From: a virus
Length of the DNA: 21,488 nt
Reading direction: 5' to 3' (one strand)
Virus record (IMG/VR): IMGVR_UViG_3300008113_000511
Coordinates: 1-21,488 of that record
Part shown: positions 1-7,820 of the stretch, in pieces
How the letters are laid out: each line of letters opens with the position of its first letter
Position numbering within the stretch: position 1 is the stretch's first letter
Translations under genes and position numbers: made by a program
Notes under the pieces: generated by a model
Database searches by the model: none
Told to the model about the DNA's origin: nothing
Seen by the model: only the letters and a program-made list of their open reading frames with translations

Positions 1-1550
1 AACAGCCATTACTGTTCCGACTTCGTAATCTTTATCTGCAAGATAATTTTCTGCAAGGTCAGCGTATTGAGCGCTTGTTGCAGTACCGTTAAAAGTTGTT
101 GCGAATACTGTCGCAAATTTAAGTGTAGAAGAACCAAGGTTATAAACGTTAGTCGTATCTGGAAGTGCTGTGCCGCTATAGCGAAGCGTTGGGAACGTCT
201 TTGTACCAGAGAGAGTTTGGGTACCGGTTGTACGTATAACGGTCGAATCGACTGCAAAGCTTCTATCTGCAGTTAGGTCGCCGCCACCGCTTAAACCATC
301 TCCTGCTGCAATATCTCTTGAAGTTCTTACAAGAGTGGTTGCTATTCTTGCATCAGCAACAGTTCCAGAAGAGATATTTGAACCGTTAAGCGATGTAAGT
401 GATGCACCAGAACCAGAGAAGGCTACAGCAGTAATCGTGTTTGCTGCAAAGTTACTCGATGCATCTCGAGCTACAACCGTTCCGGCCGTTGCAAGGTTAG
501 TTGCATCTACGTCCCATGTTACTGCAGCAGAGCCATTGAAGTTTGATCCGGTGAGATAGTTACCGGCAGTATGCGCTTGGTTTGTATTTGCAGTAATTGT
601 GATATTCGCTGAACCGTTAAACGATACGCCATTGATTGTTCTTGATGTCTGAAGCGTCGTTGCAGTTGATGCGTTGCCAGCAAGAGCAGCGGTAATGGTA
701 TTCGCTGCAAAGTTTTGGGCCGCATCCCGAGCAACTACCTTATCTGCTGTAGACGTTGTGGTTGCATCAACAGCCCAAGTAGTAGCCGCTCCACCATTGA
801 AGTTTGAACCGGTGAGATATGTACCACGAGTGAGTGTATTTGGTGTATTTGCTGTAATTGTAATTGCAGCAGAACCATTAAAGTTAACACCATTAATTGC
901 TCGGGCTGTAGCAAGAGTAGTGGCTGTAGACGCATTACCTACAAGATCTGCCGTAATCGTGTTTGCTGCAAAGTTACGAGATGCATCTCTTACTACAACC
1001 TTGCTAGCAGTCGATGCGTCTGTGGCATCAACCGCCCATGTAGTTGCGGCTGAACCGTCAAAGTTCGAACCGGTAAGGTACGTACCACGAGTAAGAGTGT
1101 TATTCGTATTTGCAGTTACAACAATATTTGCTGAACCGTTGAATGATACTCCATTGATTGTCCGTGCGGTCTGTAAAGTAGTAGCTGTTGAAGCATTACC
1201 AGTCAACGCTGCAGTGACTGTTGTTGCAGTCACTGTGTTTGCAGTTACGTTATTCGCAAACACTTGATTCCAACGCATAAGGTTGGAGCCAACTGAATAT
1301 GAAACGTTAGCTGAAGGAATCAGATTTGAACCTACAGAATCTGTAGTAAAACTAATAAGGGCTGCGGTATTTGCAGTTACGTTATTCGCAAACACCTGAT
1401 TCCAACGCATAAGATTAGAGCCAAGAGAGTATGAAACATTTGCTGTAGGCAGAGCATCAGTATCAAAGCCCGCGCCACCTATAAAGGACAAGGTGGTCAA
1501 AACGTTTAAATCATTGATATTTGATGTATTGAAGATATAATGAGCGGAGT
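1..1550 (-). CDS. C-terminal tail fibre segment with tandem repeats (partial)
   Basis: This is a third frame, open for about 515 codons to the window edge. It begins in meaning near NTSNINDLNVL. The first ATG in frame is at 1410, and no convincing ribosome site precedes it. In order it holds: two copies of a SNLMRWNQVFANNVTANT module; three 87-residue repeats (GNASTATTL, then TINGVSFNGSA, YLTGSNFNGSA, DASRNFAANTIT); a segment SGSGASLTSLNGSNISSGTV common in phage fibres; SGGGDLTADRSF; and a final NLGSSTLKFATVFATTF region followed by QYADLAENYLADKDYEVG. The last two are typical of the region just before the C-terminus of long or side tail fibres. The long open frame and ordinary codon use argue that it was under selection until recently. 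The stop codon and any C-terminal chaperone or peptidase domain lie outside the window. Confidence 0.75.
424..1206 (-). repeat. Three tandem 261-base fibre repeats
   Basis: Three contiguous units lie at 1206-946, 945-685 and 684-424, each 261 bases or 87 codons, so the frame is kept. The spacing is exact: the sequence GCTGCAAA on the plus strand recurs at 443, 704 and 965. Each unit encodes GNASTATTL, a T-I/A-R-x-I-N-G-V turn, FNGSA, an ANT stretch, YLTGSNF, TW-x-VDAT, a VV-x-RDA segment and FAANTIT. Units one and two share TLTRGTYLTG; unit three differs there (AHTAGNYLTG). The copies have diverged at many bases, so they are not a recent duplication, but they could still recombine and change fibre length in steps of 87 residues. 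Confidence 0.93.
1239..1443 (-). repeat. Two 132-base-spaced copies of an RWNQVF module
   Basis: Two nearly identical segments at 1371-1443 and 1239-1311 lie exactly 132 bases apart (44 codons). Each encodes SANVSYS(L/V)GSNLMRWNQ or close to it, followed by VFANNVTANT. A more distant third form appears near 130-190 (NVYNLGSSTLKFATVFATTF). The module recalls the short beta-turn unit that in many fibres comes before the C-terminal domain. Confidence 0.85.
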
Positions 1551-1985
1551 AATAGTGGCTGATGTATTTGCAAGACTTAAATTGAGCGAATACAAAGTAG
1601 AATTTGTGCTCTGAGTCTTCACAGTTCTTGCGCTTGTACCTTTGAGTCTTACTTCACCAGTAGCTTCAAGAGCAGTGACTGTAGTGTTTGATCCGGTAAA
1701 CGCAGCATTCGCAGTTACTGTGAGAATACCATCGATATTCGTATTCGAATTAAAATCAGCTAAGCTATTTACTACAAGAGAATCTGAAGCATTGAATCCG
1801 AGCGTGATTACATCGACGTTAGCGTTGAGAGAAGCAGCAGTTACTATTGTGTTTGAAGTAACATCAAAGGTTGTACCATCGATATCAACTCTCGCTCCGG
1901 TAAACTCGGAGCTTGTACGTACAAACAATTGCCCAGCATTAATGGTTGTATTTGCAGCAGAAATTAGAACTATCCTCCAACCGTC
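1506..1985 (-). other. Middle fibre segment in second frame
   Basis: This frame carries about 145 fibre-like residues (NTTINAGQLFV, VTSNTIVTAASLNANVDVITLG, LTVTANAAFTGSNTTVTALE) rich in Thr, Asn, Ser and Ala, like the segments on each side. It has no ATG near its beginning; the first alternative codon is a TTG at 1928 without a ribosome site at a suitable distance. Its final residues before the stop (SSIHQISMI) do not look like fibre sequence, so the meaningful part probably ends near 1550. It is best read as the middle part of the frame-broken fibre gene. Confidence 0.6.
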
Positions 1986-2131
1986 ACGTTCGGCTGTGGT
2001 TGGGTCACTGATGTGAGTACCACCGTTCCCATATCGAATACAAGAGCGTTGGTTGTGTCAATCCATGAGGCGAAAGTATCCGTTGCCTCAACGTTTGCAC
2101 CTGCAGCTAAATAGATGTGTGCCTTTGCCAT
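1970..2131 (-). CDS. N-terminal fragment of the fibre gene
   Basis: This 53-codon open frame starts with MAKAHIYLAAGANVEA and includes TFASWIDTTNALVFDMG, a virion-attachment-type N-terminus seen in fibres of marine T4-like phages. It ends at TAG right after VGG, whereas the fibre-like sequence continues one frame over. If translated alone, it would yield only the attachment module. Just before the stop the mRNA reads GGAGGA, a ribosome-site-like sequence. Treat it as the first exon-like part of the broken fibre gene rather than as a separate gene, unless expression shows otherwise. Confidence 0.6.
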   Translation of the reverse strand: MAKAHIYLAAGANVEATDTFASWIDTTNALVFDMGTVVLTSVTQPQPNVTVGG

Positions 2132-2346
2132 TACTGCTTACTCGCTCCTAATTCTCGTACCGCTTGGCGGATGTCTAACATCATAGCCATTATGTCCTGC
2201 ACATTACGCTCAAGTTTATCTAGACGTAATGCATCTTCTTTCTTTCGCTTGTGCTCTGCGAGAGCTCTTCTATTTGTATTTATTAGAGCTCTCGTAGTAA
2301 TGTCGCGAGAATAGTCTTTTTCTTCGGTTTGGATACGTTCTTGCAT
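2131..2346 (-). CDS. Small helical protein of unknown function
   Basis: This 71-residue protein starts at the overlapping stop of the giant gene (TAATG), and its own stop overlaps the next fibre start in the same way, so it is firmly held in the operon. It is charged and helical throughout. Residues 1-25 (EEKDYSRDITTRALINTN) are followed by a basic patch (AEHKRKKEDALRLDKLE) and a heptad-like stretch (VQDIMAMMLDIRQAVREL) suggesting a short coiled coil. No membrane segment or enzyme motif is seen. Small charged proteins of this type often follow the DUF4815 gene in related phages, as far as I can recall. A fibre chaperone, an assembly factor or a small coiled-coil linker would fit its position, but nothing in the sequence decides between them. 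Confidence 0.75.
   Translation of the reverse strand: MQERIQTEEKDYSRDITTRALINTNRRALAEHKRKKEDALRLDKLERNVQDIMAMMLDIRQAVRELGASKQ
2277..2284 (-). promoter_or_regulatory. Possible late promoter element before the fibre gene
   Basis: AATAAATA followed by C occurs on the minus strand inside the 71-residue gene, 146 bases upstream of the fibre start. The leader would be longer than usual for T4 late transcripts, so this is the weakest of the three candidates. Confidence 0.22.
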
Positions 2347-5300
2347 TATGATAGCGCCAATACTCTAAGATCTTTCAGACGAGGTACTAAGCTATAAGAG
2401 TTTGCAAGAAGTACAATCTTCACCGCAAAGTACTTATAGTTAGTGTAAAGCGCACCATCTGGATCTTTATAGTTGATTGTATCTGCATTCAGATAGGCGC
2501 CTAGACCATTTCCAAGTGTAGTAGTACCAAGTTGATATTCAAACTCGCGATAATCTTCACGGTTAACAGAAGATGATGTTGAATCTGTTTCAGGCTTGAT
2601 ATACAATCTTGTCCATTCAACTTCTTTAAAGTTACGCGAATCGGTAGAAGACAAGAACTTTGCATAAACCCGAATATCTGTACCAGTTGGTCGATATGCG
2701 CCAAGTAGAACACGAATATCGTCGGCATCCATACCATCTGCAAGCTGAATCATTCTTGAGACATATTTGGAATCAGCATCGCCAAGACCAATTCTTTCTA
2801 GACTATCGGTAACAGTGTTATTCACCATATATTCACCAATCATAACAGATGATGCATCTAGATTAATGAGAGGAGAAGTATCTCTAGTTGTAGTAGAGGT
2901 ATTTAACATATCCACTGTAAGAGTAAACGAGGCTGTACCGGTGTTGTTGCTTCTACTTTGAATAACGTATGAGTCATTTGTCAAATAGTTAATAGCATTA
3001 AAGGATATGTCCCGCGCCGCGGTTGTAGTACCATTATACAACTTACTCGCATTAAGACTTGTACGAGTCTTTGAGAAGTTTGCTCGGCTAATCATTGGCT
3101 GCATGTAGCTTATGTTTAGATCATCAACACTTACTACATTCACAGTAGCACCCGATGTTTCACCGCGTAGAGTGTCTCCTGCTGCAAAGATGAATCCAGC
3201 TTTTGCAGTGGATCCTTCAAGGATCATCTTTGCTGGTTCACCCGCGTTAAAATACATCATTCTACCAACTGGAGAAGTATAATGCTCGGCAATTGTGGAT
3301 ACTGAATAACGTGATGGCTCAAAGAGAGTCATTTGAGTATTACTATTAATCGTTTTAATTTTAAGGGTCTGATATGTAGACCCATTGTATGTAACGATAT
3401 GACTATTCACAGTATAATCAGTAGTAAACGCCGTACCGGTACCCGTTACGATGTTACTTCCGTCAACAAGTGTTACTGTACCTGTCAGGAAAGAAGCTTT
3501 TTCAATAAACACTTCTTCTGCATCACTAAACGTACCAGTAAGATCAGTGATCGTAAAGAATTCGTGGTTGTCATTTGTAAGCGTCGCGGCTCCAGATGCA
3601 GTGCTGAATCTTGCTGCATAAAGAGTAAACTTTAGATTTTCATTCTGATAAGGTGTCCAAGTTCTTGCATTAGTAGAAGTAAATAGAACCCCAGCATTTG
3701 TATCTGAAGTAACCGCTACGTTCGTGTCAACATCTCTTTCACCTGTACGAGAGATCCATACAAGGTAGTCTGGATCATTGCCATCAGGAGCAATAACAAC
3801 GGCGTATTCAATATTTGTACGTAGAGCAACTGGCGCTTCGAAAGTTATTGTAGTTGCAGTTAGTGCGTTTGAAGCGGGAGTGGTTGTTCCAGCATTCACT
3901 TGGCTTGCATTCAGATAAACTGATGCAAAAGGTAGTGCAGGTCCTGTTGGGAATCCGTTTTGCACTTCTCTGATTTGAATACCTACACCTTTACCAGCTC
4001 TGCTCTTTTTTGCGAAGTACAGATCGAGCTTAGTGATATAGACGTTAGTGTCTGACGAAGCATCTGGATCGATAATGAAAGTTTGTGCAAGAGGATCGGA
4101 ACCTCTACTACGAGTTTCTGTAGTAACAGTTGTGTCAAGATCAAACTGTGGATGAACTGTTGTTGTTGATAAACTTGTTTTAGTTACAGCAAAGTTGAAG
4201 GCGCTGTAGTTCGTAGATGAATAAGAAGTTGCTGCATCCTTATCAGCAATATCTGGAACGTCAAGAATTTCAAGCTTTCTATCACCAACAAAGAATGTAT
4301 TTGCTGGAATTTTAAAGACTGCACGTAGAACACCATCCGAATCAGACTGAATTACTCTAGCACTTCCACTAAATGATTGTGTGCGTGCAACAATAATGCC
4401 ATCAGCAAGCTGTTCAGCATCAGCGTCGGCTCCGTTTACTACATGGTTGTTAACGTCAACCCCATCGAAGAAGAAGAAGAATCGAGTATTTGGTCGTAAG
4501 CTTACGACACGAATCTGAATTTGGCGGCTTCTCATATAAGGAAGAAAGTTTACATCAGTAACAAAATCACCAAGATTTTGTTTAGTCGTCTCACCCTCGC
4601 TAACGTCAAGCTCTGTTGTAGTAATCTGAGTTACTCTATTAGAGAGCCGAGTGCGCTCCACCGAGGTAAGAGGTACAAATTCACTAAGTGCTTCTGTAAA
4701 TTCAATGAATGGAGTAGCTAAATCAGTTTCAAAATTCACTGCAGGAGCGCGTACGGTGTCAGGACCAGTGTCATATGTAGGATTGATTTGCATCTTACCA
4801 ACATAATTGTAGAAACTTGTTGTACAGTTTTTCAGAGCAGTAGCATATGGCTGAGAAGCAGATTCGAGAACATAATCGGTCTTATTTAGAGTTACTGCTT
4901 TATTTCCGAACTTTGTAACGTTTGTCCCTGTAGAATATTTCAGATTAAGATTATACTGGCGAATCTTTGGAGTGATATTATCAAGAGTCTGGTCAATGGC
5001 TGCAGCAAACTCTCCTCCATTGACATCAGCTAATATCAAGTTCTTAAAATTATCTACAAAAATACCGTTTTTAAATCGATCAGCACCAGTCGCATCAGTT
5101 ACGAGGAAGTCTTTTGCTTTATTCTCAAGAAGTGATAGTGAAGTATAGTACTCGAGATTTGAAATGCGCTTATCGATACCGCCAATATCTTGCATGGTAT
5201 ATCGACGAGTTTGATTCGATTGGATTTTTACACCATACTCAGGTTTACCGATTCTATTTGCGCTATTTGTATCAAGTGTTGGGAACGGTGGAACATCAAG

Positions 5301-7805
5301 TCTCGCCAACAACATACCCTTTGTTGGTTCTGCTGGGTATGAAGAGTTTTCAGCTGGCACACCTTTGATTAACTCAAAGTCACCATTCTGATCGATAACA
5401 AGAAGATCTTTTCTGCTTAGGTAATAAGAATACTTCGTATTGATCTTTTGTCTTGGAGCAGGGAATTCAAGATTTGCGAATGTTTCAGTGAGTGAAGGAT
5501 TGATTGTAGCACTTGACGCTGTTTCAGAATACGCTGCTGTATTTGAAGCATATGGGCGAAGATCGATTACGTCTCTGAGATAGTACTTATTACCGTCAGC
5601 TGCTGTGTAAGATGGAATGCTTTCTGTACGAATAGCATTCGCTGCGAGTGTAGTTGACACATCGTCAACTGGATAGCTGTCAACCGTAAAGAAGTGACCT
5701 GTTGCGTCACTTTTCTTGAAAACTTTTACTTTTACTACAAGTTTGTCATTTGCACCGACAGTAAACGTTTTCTTTTTACGGATTCTTGATAATCCATAAT
5801 AATCGTCATATTGATTTGTAAGAAGATCAAATTGTGTCGATACATTATTTGTTGCGCTGTTATCTGTCGCGTTAGTTTCAAGGGTAGCCCATGCTGTTGC
5901 GCTAGTACCTCTCCAGACACCTTCAACCGAGTACACATCTGGCAGACCTAATGAATAGTTACCCGTAACACCGCTTGCGTTCGTATTTGCTTGAACTTTT
6001 ACATATACTGTTCTGAGTAGTTTATCATCAAATGCGACTGGTGTTCTTTGCGCGTTGAAGTAAATCGAAATTGGCAAAGACGTACCAGGATTCTTGACTA
6101 AGTTAATAGTAATAGTGTTTAAATTCGAATCAAGCGTAGCTGAAGAAATTTCCAGAATTTCAGCATTCGCGACCACAACACCTGCAGCTGCTTTTGCGCT
6201 GATTATGAAGTCAAAGAGATCATCACTCGGCAGCGCACCACTTGCATAAGGGAAAATATCAGCTGTACTAAAGCTAAACGTATTTGTAGTAATCGTAATA
6301 TCAGTCGACGTTCTGTAAATAAAGCTAGTTTCAGTTTCATCTACAGATTTGATAAATGATTTGCCGATAGGGAAGAACAGTTTATTAAATGTTGCATCGA
6401 CGAGAACTGCATTACCACTCACGAGAGTAACCGTTGCTGATCCGAGCGCAGATGCGATAGTACGAGTATCCTTGAACGAATAAGTTGATCCCATTTTAAT
6501 TGCAAAGATATACAGACGGTATGCAGTTGCGCTTTCTTTTGTAACGGCGCGAACACGAGCTGTACCAATGGTAGTACCACCAGTATTCTTTAGGTTAACT
6601 TGTTCGAATGTTGTAAAATCAAATCTACCGGTGTAGCTTGTAACGTTTACATACATTCCGTAGTTAGTATTAATGTCTTGGTTTTCAACAGTACTAAAAG
6701 TATTTGCTTCATCAATCGGAAGCTTAATCTCGTTGAGAAGTTCGACACGCTGCCCATCGACATACGCAAGGCCAGCGCTTACATACGCGTTGATGTTAGT
6801 CGAAATGACTGGGTCTCTATCAGATCTAATTTTAAACTTTGAAACTACGTAATCGCCCGATTCTTCTGCAGTACGACGCTCCATTTCTTTTTCAATCGTA
6901 CTATACTGAGTCTGCAGTCTACGACGTACTACTTTACCATTTGCATATTCTTGAATAGCAAAGAATGTTTCGTCAGCTTTTGCTTCAGCAATAGTTTTAA
7001 CCACGAGAGAAGGGGTTAATTGTAAGCGATCAGCACCAGGAGCATTGAAGTTATTAAAGCCATTTGCGTTGTCAAGAAGAGATGAATCTTCATTACTATC
7101 AACGATAATTTCAGTGGTCTGAAACCCTACGACAACGCCATCTGGCGCGCTTGAGTACTTTGAAACAATTGTAAGAGCATTTTCAAAGCGAACAAAGTGG
7201 CCTTTTTGGTAAATAATGCCTTCGCCACATCTTACACCATAACCAGTTCCGATTGGGTTCGCATCAACGGTTGTCGGAGCAACAGTAACAAGATGAAAAT
7301 CTGTGACATAATCGCCACTCGCATCTGCGGCCTTCAACTGAATTTCTTCACCTGCAGCAAAGGTTTTCACGTTAGTATTTGCTACAACGTTACCCTTTGT
7401 GTATTTTAAGAAAAGAGTACTTAGGTTTGGTGACTGAGATTCTAAACCATATTCTGTAGCAATAACAATCGCTTCTACACCAGTTTGCTTACCAACAGCT
7501 TTCATGCCTACATACTGATTGACATCAGTTGCTATTTCTGCGCCGGTTGTATTTTTTGCAATGTCAAGTAATTTTGCATAAGCAAGCTTCTTTTCTTCGA
7601 CAAAGTTACCACCTTGAACAATAGTTCCTTCGGTAAGAATATTGTCACCGAATCTTTCGATTTGATTTTGAAGTATGGTTTGCAATTGTGTAAGTTCGCG
7701 TGCTTGCACCGCGACTGCAGGCTTAAACAAAACCCTATGAAAGTTTTTTGCTTCATCAAAATCGTCAAAGTACGGCGATTGATTAAAGTCGGTGTTAAGA
7801 CCCAT
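2346..7805 (-). CDS. Giant DUF4815-type virion structural protein
   Basis: This is the largest gene here: 1819 residues without a break. The N-terminus (LNTDFNQSPYFDDFDEAKNF, then VLFKPAVAVQARELTQLQTI and RFGDNILTEGTIVQGGNF) is the recognisable start of the DUF4815 family found after gp8 in many marine T4-like phages. Further hallmarks are VKVFKKSDATGHF, YYLRDVIDLRPYAS, the segment SLRPNTRFFFFFDGVDVN near residue 1105, where a run of five Phe is encoded by a TTC repeat, and a C-terminal DTINYKDPDGALYTNYKYFAVKI. Near residue 1550 a GDTLRGETSGATVNVVSVDD module resembles those in the gp7- and gp8-like proteins. Its place suggests a peripheral baseplate or tail-pin role, where T4 has gp9 to gp12, but no T4 equivalent is evident. 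The ribosome site is GAGG 9 bases before the ATG. The stop overlaps the next start. Structural role likely, exact role unknown. Confidence 0.82.
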   Translation of the reverse strand: MGLNTDFNQSPYFDDFDEAKNFHRVLFKPAVAVQARELTQLQTILQNQIERFGDNILTEGTIVQGGNFVEEKKLAYAKLLDIAKNTTGAEIATDVNQYVGMKAVGKQTGVEAIVIATEYGLESQSPNLSTLFLKYTKGNVVANTNVKTFAAGEEIQLKAADASGDYVTDFHLVTVAPTTVDANPIGTGYGVRCGEGIIYQKGHFVRFENALTIVSKYSSAPDGVVVGFQTTEIIVDSNEDSSLLDNANGFNNFNAPGADRLQLTPSLVVKTIAEAKADETFFAIQEYANGKVVRRRLQTQYSTIEKEMERRTAEESGDYVVSKFKIRSDRDPVISTNINAYVSAGLAYVDGQRVELLNEIKLPIDEANTFSTVENQDINTNYGMYVNVTSYTGRFDFTTFEQVNLKNTGGTTIGTARVRAVTKESATAYRLYIFAIKMGSTYSFKDTRTIASALGSATVTLVSGNAVLVDATFNKLFFPIGKSFIKSVDETETSFIYRTSTDITITTNTFSFSTADIFPYASGALPSDDLFDFIISAKAAAGVVVANAEILEISSATLDSNLNTITINLVKNPGTSLPISIYFNAQRTPVAFDDKLLRTVYVKVQANTNASGVTGNYSLGLPDVYSVEGVWRGTSATAWATLETNATDNSATNNVSTQFDLLTNQYDDYYGLSRIRKKKTFTVGANDKLVVKVKVFKKSDATGHFFTVDSYPVDDVSTTLAANAIRTESIPSYTAADGNKYYLRDVIDLRPYASNTAAYSETASSATINPSLTETFANLEFPAPRQKINTKYSYYLSRKDLLVIDQNGDFELIKGVPAENSSYPAEPTKGMLLARLDVPPFPTLDTNSANRIGKPEYGVKIQSNQTRRYTMQDIGGIDKRISNLEYYTSLSLLENKAKDFLVTDATGADRFKNGIFVDNFKNLILADVNGGEFAAAIDQTLDNITPKIRQYNLNLKYSTGTNVTKFGNKAVTLNKTDYVLESASQPYATALKNCTTSFYNYVGKMQINPTYDTGPDTVRAPAVNFETDLATPFIEFTEALSEFVPLTSVERTRLSNRVTQITTTELDVSEGETTKQNLGDFVTDVNFLPYMRSRQIQIRVVSLRPNTRFFFFFDGVDVNNHVVNGADADAEQLADGIIVARTQSFSGSARVIQSDSDGVLRAVFKIPANTFFVGDRKLEILDVPDIADKDAATSYSSTNYSAFNFAVTKTSLSTTTVHPQFDLDTTVTTETRSRGSDPLAQTFIIDPDASSDTNVYITKLDLYFAKKSRAGKGVGIQIREVQNGFPTGPALPFASVYLNASQVNAGTTTPASNALTATTITFEAPVALRTNIEYAVVIAPDGNDPDYLVWISRTGERDVDTNVAVTSDTNAGVLFTSTNARTWTPYQNENLKFTLYAARFSTASGAATLTNDNHEFFTITDLTGTFSDAEEVFIEKASFLTGTVTLVDGSNIVTGTGTAFTTDYTVNSHIVTYNGSTYQTLKIKTINSNTQMTLFEPSRYSVSTIAEHYTSPVGRMMYFNAGEPAKMILEGSTAKAGFIFAAGDTLRGETSGATVNVVSVDDLNISYMQPMISRANFSKTRTSLNASKLYNGTTTAARDISFNAINYLTNDSYVIQSRSNNTGTASFTLTVDMLNTSTTTRDTSPLINLDASSVMIGEYMVNNTVTDSLERIGLGDADSKYVSRMIQLADGMDADDIRVLLGAYRPTGTDIRVYAKFLSSTDSRNFKEVEWTRLYIKPETDSTSSSVNREDYREFEYQLGTTTLGNGLGAYLNADTINYKDPDGALYTNYKYFAVKIVLLANSYSLVPRLKDLRVLALS

Positions 7806-7820
7806 TATTACTTACCTCTA

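Larger units (their letters stand above)
1..2131 (-). pseudogene. Repeat-rich tail fibre gene split over three frames, 3' end outside window
   Basis: Fibre coding continues from 2131 to the left edge, but in three successive frames. Frame one gives the N-terminal 53 residues (2131-1970, ending VTQPQPNVTVGG then TAG). Frame two has fibre-like sequence from about 1975 to 1550 (LISAANTTINAGQLFV, then FTGARVDIDGTTFDV, up to ANTSATITPLI). Frame three runs from about 1545 to 1 without a stop (NTSNINDLNVLTT onward). Both changes are in the same direction, equal to one missing base each (or two extra). Neither site has a homopolymer or an obvious slippery heptamer. The ATG has an AGGAG site 13 bases upstream and overlaps the preceding stop. 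The visible end (AQYADLAENYLADKDYEVG) is a common phage fibre C-terminal sequence, so little may be missing. It is either a recently broken gene, a gene with sequence errors, or one expressed by recoding. The last is least supported. Confidence 0.72.

Noticed and set aside
424-1206. Regularly spaced repeats as a CRISPR array
   Set aside because: The 261-base units are contiguous, diverged and keep an open reading frame. There are no short identical repeats with unique spacers.
1212-1235. Perfect 9-base inverted repeat (CAGTGACTG with a 6-base loop)
   Set aside because: It lies inside coding sequence for a VTATTVTA stretch and no U-run follows, so it is not a terminator. The repeated Val-Thr-Ala codons explain it.
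674-1267. Plus-strand open frame of 197 codons opposite the fibre
   Set aside because: It is the antisense of the 261-base repeats and inherits their regularity. It has no ribosome site, and the minus strand encodes recognisable fibre sequence.
1504-1510. TTTAAAC slippery heptamer on the minus strand near the second frame break
   Set aside because: The heptamer is in the slip-competent register of the third frame, not of the second, so it cannot explain the change from second to third frame.
4464-4485. GAA triplet run as possible microsatellite
   Set aside because: Only five units, encoding five Phe before a DGVDV motif that looks conserved. Too short to suggest slippage-based switching.
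4493-4508. 16-base perfect palindrome GTCGTAAGCTTACGAC
   Set aside because: It lies within the giant gene and encodes conserved-looking residues before the PNTR motif. One such palindrome is not surprising in 21 kb, and no second copy or operator context was seen.
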